NCBI GenBank assembly: GCA_910585655.1
Contig: CAJUFW010000158.1
Span: 1-7,956 of the forward strand
Origin: an uncultured Lachnospiraceae bacterium
Lineage (GTDB): Bacteria > Bacillota_A > Clostridia > Lachnospirales > Lachnospiraceae
DNA length: 7,956 nt
Reading direction: 5' to 3'
The position numbers and the translations under genes were made by a program. Below, one piece after another: positions 4,633 through 7,956 of this stretch. Numbering within the stretch: position 1 is the stretch's first letter; every line of letters begins with the position of its first letter. The notes below the pieces were generated by a model, which was given only the letters and a program-made list of their open reading frames with translations, was not told where the DNA came from and searched no databases.

Positions 4633-6766
4633 TGTTCGGTTCTACCACTATCCGCTCCAGCCTTGCTCCCAGCCGGCTTAAAATCTCGTTGGTTATCGTC
4701 CCTGTCTGTTTTGCCAAGTCACTTGCCAGAATCTCGTTTTCTCCGGATCTGCCAATCAAGACCGCCGTATCCTTTGGTCTTACCCCTGTTATCCCGCTGA
4801 CATCAACCAACGTTTGATCCATACAGATAAGCCCAACAATCGGAGCCCTCTGCCCGCGGATTAGTACGCTCCCTACTCCATTTCCCAGGCTTCTTGGAAG
4901 CCCGTCCGCATAGCCGATCGTCAGAACTGCAAGTTTGGTCGGCTTTTCTGCTACAAACTGCAGCCCATAGCCTGCCGTCTCCCCTGGTTTTAGCTCCTTT
5001 ACCGTTGCCACCCTCGTCCAAAGCGACAGCACCGGAGAAAGCTTCTCCTTCCATATTTCCGTATCCTCCTTGCTGCTTAGTACCCCATACAGAGCAATTC
5101 CAATCCTTGCATAATCCCCTCCTAACTCCGGATAATGCAGGAGACCATAACTTGCCTGCATATGAACTTTCGGGCAAGCGATTCCGCGTTCCTTTAACGC
5201 CGATACTACCTGTCCAAACGCTTCTACCTGCTTTCTGGTAAATGCCTGTTCCTGCTCCCCCATCGTATCGTCTGCACACAAATGGGTAAATAGCCCCTTT
5301 ATCCTCAAATTTTTCATCTCGAACATCTGACAAATCAATCCTTTGTTTTCGCTTCGTTCTCCCAGACGGTGCATCCCGGTATCTACGCCGATATGAACCG
5401 AAATCCCTCTCCCATAGCGATTTAACTGTCCGGCATACGCATAGTCTACAACGGTCTGCGTCAAATGCCAGCGGACTAAAAGCGGAAACTGTCGTGGATG
5501 CGTATAACCCAAAACCAAAATTTCTCCTTTGATACCATGACGGCGTAAATTTGCTCCTTCCTCTGCGGTTGCCACACAAAATGCCTGGACACCTAAGCGA
5601 GCCAGCTCTTTTGCCATCAAAACAGCACCATGCCCATACGCCTCTGCTTTTACGGCAGGCATCAGTTCGCACTCCTTTGGCAGTCTCGAAGATAAAAACT
5701 CCACGTTGCGGCGAAGAGCTGCACGATCCAATTCAATCCAGGCTCTGCCGCATACATAGCGTTGTTCTTTATAAAAATCCCGTGCCAGCGCTGTTCCTGC
5801 CGTAACCAACAGGGCAGCCAAAGCAGAAAGCAATGCTACCGCCAGGAAATGCAGAATACTGTTTTCTACCAAAAAAGCAGTTGTTTTCGTTGCCTTCGCT
5901 ATTCCACGTACCGCCACCAGTACCGCAGGATGCAGAATATAAATCCAGGCGGCAATCTTTCTTACATACCGGGAAGAGCTTCCCCCCTGCCTTAATAACA
6001 GCAGGTAAAGAAACCACATCACAACAGGCAGGAAGACATACATACTGTCATGTCTCGGAAGCTGAAAATACCGCAATAAAAAGGCTTCTATTGTCATACA
6101 GACAAAAGCTGTCACCAGCCCAATCCCCGAAGCCGGCTTCCTCTGCTCTTTACTCCAAGCTCCCATTACCAAAAACAACGGAGCAAAGAACAGCCCGTTT
6201 CTTGTATACGAGCATATCTGAAACAACCATTCATATACCGTAGATAAGACAGGCAGCTTCTGGATCAGCCCGTAATAGCTGTCCCCTAGCAGTCCTAAAA
6301 CATACAGTACGACAGAAACAATCGCCACATTCCGTAGCCCAAACCGGCGATATAATCCCTCCACCAGTAGAACCCCCAAGATAGAAGCCGGAAAATACCA
6401 CAGATGATAAAAAGTTCCGTCAAATACCAACATCCGTAGCGCCGTTCCTATATGCAGGTTTTGATAATGCCCTGCATAAATGCCAATCGGAAGATACAGT
6501 AAAATCGCAACCGCATATAAAAAAAGATTGTTTCTAAGAAAGCGTTTGATTTTTCCGGTACGATCCCGTTCCTCTAAACCGCCTCCCAGTACAAACTGCC
6601 CTGTTACCATCCAGAAAAACGGAACACCAATCCGTGCCAGCACACTTGTCAGAAAAAAATCTCCGTCTTCCCAAACCGACCAGAGGGGCGATGTATGAAT
6701 GGTTATAACCAGTATCGCCGCCACCAACCGGAACCGATCCAGCCCTCCATAGCCTTGTTTTACCAT
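4610..6766 (-). CDS. vanT: VanT-type membrane serine/alanine racemase
   Basis: The 718 residues match the two-part layout and the roughly 700-residue length of VanT. Residues 8-330 are an acyltransferase-3-type membrane domain with about ten helices, starting LDRFRLVAAILVITIHTSPL with His24; in VanT proteins this part is proposed to take up L-serine. From about 341 (AWIELDRAAL) to 708 is a PLP-dependent alanine racemase fold, facing the cytoplasm. It has the Schiff-base lysine Lys373 in AVKAEAYGHG, VDTGMHRLG (461-469), the PLP-ring arginine in ARIGIALYG (553-561), the catalytic tyrosine Tyr600 in AGYGLQF and GLICMDQ (645-651). Asn693 in TITNEIL stands where alanine racemases have Tyr354 (Geobacillus numbering). 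As I recall, this change marks serine racemases. Gly460 replaces the lysine that is carbamylated in classical enzymes. Start: ATG with AAAGGAAAG upstream. It follows the vanG-like gene by 47 bases and should supply its D-serine. Confidence 0.92.
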   Translation of the reverse strand: MVKQGYGGLDRFRLVAAILVITIHTSPLWSVWEDGDFFLTSVLARIGVPFFWMVTGQFVLGGGLEERDRTGKIKRFLRNNLFLYAVAILLYLPIGIYAGHYQNLHIGTALRMLVFDGTFYHLWYFPASILGVLLVEGLYRRFGLRNVAIVSVVLYVLGLLGDSYYGLIQKLPVLSTVYEWLFQICSYTRNGLFFAPLFLVMGAWSKEQRKPASGIGLVTAFVCMTIEAFLLRYFQLPRHDSMYVFLPVVMWFLYLLLLRQGGSSSRYVRKIAAWIYILHPAVLVAVRGIAKATKTTAFLVENSILHFLAVALLSALAALLVTAGTALARDFYKEQRYVCGRAWIELDRAALRRNVEFLSSRLPKECELMPAVKAEAYGHGAVLMAKELARLGVQAFCVATAEEGANLRRHGIKGEILVLGYTHPRQFPLLVRWHLTQTVVDYAYAGQLNRYGRGISVHIGVDTGMHRLGERSENKGLICQMFEMKNLRIKGLFTHLCADDTMGEQEQAFTRKQVEAFGQVVSALKERGIACPKVHMQASYGLLHYPELGGDYARIGIALYGVLSSKEDTEIWKEKLSPVLSLWTRVATVKELKPGETAGYGLQFVAEKPTKLAVLTIGYADGLPRSLGNGVGSVLIRGQRAPIVGLICMDQTLVDVSGITGVRPKDTAVLIGRSGENEILASDLAKQTGTITNEILSRLGARLERIVVEPNIDLSEKA

Positions 6767-6813
6767 CCTATCTTTCCTTTCTATGTTCTATTCGGTACTT
6801 ATTCGGCTAAATT

Positions 6814-7875
6814 CTAAATTGCCTGTCTGCAAAGCATTTCCAATAGTTCTCTAAAGTCATATCCTGCAGCCTTCATCATCCCTGGATAACGGCTATGTTC
6901 GGTAAAACCAGGAATCGTATTGACCTCATTAAAAACAATATCTCCGGCAGGCGTTAAAAACATATCCACTCTGGCAAAGCCAGAACAACCCAGCACGCGA
7001 TAAATCTGCTTGGCTGTCTCTTTTAGTTCTTCTGCCTTTTTATGGCTGATTCTGGCTGGTACATGGATAGCCGAGGTCTGTAACGTATACTTTTCTGTAA
7101 AATCAAAAAATCCTTTCTCAAGCTCGATCTCATCTATCTCTCCGACAATTAGCTCCTCTTTTCCCAGAACTGCGCAACCTACTTCAAACCCCTCTATATG
7201 TTCCTCTACGATTATTTGACTGTCATAGGCAAAGGCTTGTGCTATTGCTTCCTTTAGCTTGTCCGATTCCCATACCTTTGTCACCCCAAAGGACGAACCC
7301 GCTTTCACCGGCTTGACATAGAGCGGATATCCGATCTCCTCTATCAAGCATTCAAGGTGTTTACTGCTTTCTGGTTTCTTTAGACAGGTCTTTTCCAATA
7401 CCAAACCCTTCGGCGTCTGTATCCCTGCCGCCCGTACCATCTTATGCGCCCGATCTTTATCCATACAAAGAGCCGACGCCAATACTCCACAGCCAATCAA
7501 CGGCAAATCCGCCAGTTCAATCAACCCTTGCACCGTACCATCCTCACCGTTTTTGCCATGTAGCACCGGAAAAACGGCGTCAACAGAAAGAAAGGCAGGC
7601 TCTCCTTGTAAAAGCAACAGCCTTTTTGCCCCTCTGTTTGGAGAAAGCAGCGCCGGGATACAATCTTCCTCGTTATACCAAGTATCTGCCTTGATTTTTT
7701 CTGTCGACCCGGTAAAATAAAACCAGCTTCCCGTCCTGGAAATCCCTACCGGAACAGGTCGGTAATGTTCCTGATCCATATTTTTAATAACCGCATACGC
7801 AGATTCCAGCGAAACACCGTACTCTGGTGAACATCCTCCAAATATTACAGCAATCGTTCGTTTCGTTTCCTTCAT
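6814..7875 (-). CDS. vanG: VanG-type D-alanine--D-serine ligase
   Basis: This 353-residue ATP-grasp ligase joins D-alanine to a second D-amino acid in the cytoplasm for peptidoglycan precursors. The N-terminal block is VIFGGCSPEYGVSLESA, with Glu18 at the catalytic glutamate position. FPVLHGKNGEDGTVQGLIELA (102-122) and CMDKDRAHK (137-145) follow. ATP-grasp residues include YVKPVKAGSSFGV, and the metal ligands Glu317 and Asn319 lie in FNEVNTIPGFTEHSRYPGMM. The substrate loop FFDFTEKYTLQTSAI (256-270) has the EKYTL form typical of VanG/VanC enzymes, unlike the loop of housekeeping Ddl or the D-lactate-specific VanA/B type, so D-serine is the likely second substrate. Overall resemblance to VanG is high along the whole length. 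Gly20 sits where Ddl and VanG usually have a second acidic residue (EYE). AAAGGAG lies eight bases before the ATG. It leads the pair with vanT; vanXY, normally between them, is missing. Confidence 0.92.
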   Translation of the reverse strand: MKETKRTIAVIFGGCSPEYGVSLESAYAVIKNMDQEHYRPVPVGISRTGSWFYFTGSTEKIKADTWYNEEDCIPALLSPNRGAKRLLLLQGEPAFLSVDAVFPVLHGKNGEDGTVQGLIELADLPLIGCGVLASALCMDKDRAHKMVRAAGIQTPKGLVLEKTCLKKPESSKHLECLIEEIGYPLYVKPVKAGSSFGVTKVWESDKLKEAIAQAFAYDSQIIVEEHIEGFEVGCAVLGKEELIVGEIDEIELEKGFFDFTEKYTLQTSAIHVPARISHKKAEELKETAKQIYRVLGCSGFARVDMFLTPAGDIVFNEVNTIPGFTEHSRYPGMMKAAGYDFRELLEMLCRQAI

Positions 7876-7921
7876 AAATAAACTCCTTTCCTAATAGTAA
7901 AACTTTCCTATCATATGAATA

Positions 7922-7956
7922 AGAATCCTGCTTTGCAGGATTCTCCGCCTGCGGCG
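7922..7956 (-). terminator. Strong hairpin upstream of vanG, terminator or repeat element, cut by window edge
   Basis: AGAATCCTGC (7922-7931) and GCAGGATTCT (7935-7944) form a perfect 10-base stem with a TTT loop. Directly beside it CGCC-TGC-GGCG (7946-7956) starts a second, GC-rich hairpin that may extend past the window. On the minus strand the first stem is followed by TATTCATATG, only weakly U-rich. It may end an upstream minus-strand gene, act as a leader hairpin of vanG, or belong to an intergenic repeat family. A possible -10 box TATGAT lies at 7910-7915, but the matching -35 position falls in the hairpin and is poor, so I cannot place the vanG promoter. Confidence 0.4.

Noticed and set aside
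4803..5672. Long open frame of 289 codons on the minus strand inside vanT
   Set aside because: It is in another frame of the same strand, entirely inside the well-conserved racemase domain. It is rich in Arg, Gly, Cys and Trp with no family likeness and has no role as a frameshifted piece, since the main frame is intact.
6767..6813. Remnant of vanXY between vanG and vanT
   Set aside because: The gap is only 47 bases, AT-rich, and contains just the vanT ribosome binding site; no peptidase motif can be read.
6814..7875. Reading the ligase as the housekeeping D-Ala--D-Ala ligase Ddl
   Set aside because: The substrate loop FFDFTEKYTL and the full-length likeness to VanG, plus the adjacent vanT, favour D-serine. 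Only biochemistry would be final.

Overview
The window looks like chromosomal DNA from a Gram-positive anaerobe of the class Clostridia, most likely Lachnospiraceae or a relative. The grounds are moderate base composition, strong AGGAGG-type ribosome binding sites, TTGACA/TATAAT-type promoters, a glycyl-radical-activase-like radical SAM protein, a YkgJ-type cysteine cluster protein, a BIG2-domain secreted protein and a VanG/VanT-type pair as found in gut Clostridia. The assignment is inferred from gene content and not proven. There are no rRNA, tRNA, CRISPR or insertion-sequence signals. Coding density is high and the longest non-coding gap is about 200 bases.

Left part (1-2042). A YczE-family membrane protein, cut by the left edge, and a 77-residue cysteine-containing helical protein lie on the minus strand. 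They are separated by a hairpin terminator. A LysR-type regulator is divergent from the small gene, and the 200-base gap between them holds a good minus-strand promoter plus three short inverted repeats that are candidate regulator sites.

Middle (2043-2942). A near-consensus plus-strand promoter drives a secreted protein with a signal peptide, a His/Cys-rich segment that probably binds metal, a low-complexity linker and two BIG2 Ig-like domains. It converges on the next gene with only one base between the stop codons.

Right part (2944-7956). Four minus-strand genes read leftward: vanG-like D-Ala--D-Ser ligase, vanT-like membrane serine/alanine racemase, YkgJ-like cysteine cluster protein and a PflX-like (COG1313) radical SAM protein. 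The last two overlap by 11 bases and have their own promoter inside the 3' end of vanT. The first two would supply D-serine and D-Ala-D-Ser, the chemistry of VanC/E/G-type glycopeptide resistance. The usual middle gene of that set, the vanXY D,D-peptidase, is absent between them, and no vanRS regulator is visible before the window ends.

The most noteworthy points are the reduced vanG-vanT pair with its residue-level signs of serine specificity, the TTG-initiated radical SAM gene coupled to a cysteine-cluster gene, the long perfect hairpin inside the convergent gene end, and the operator-like repeats at the LysR locus. I did not find convincing evidence for a wholly undescribed system.
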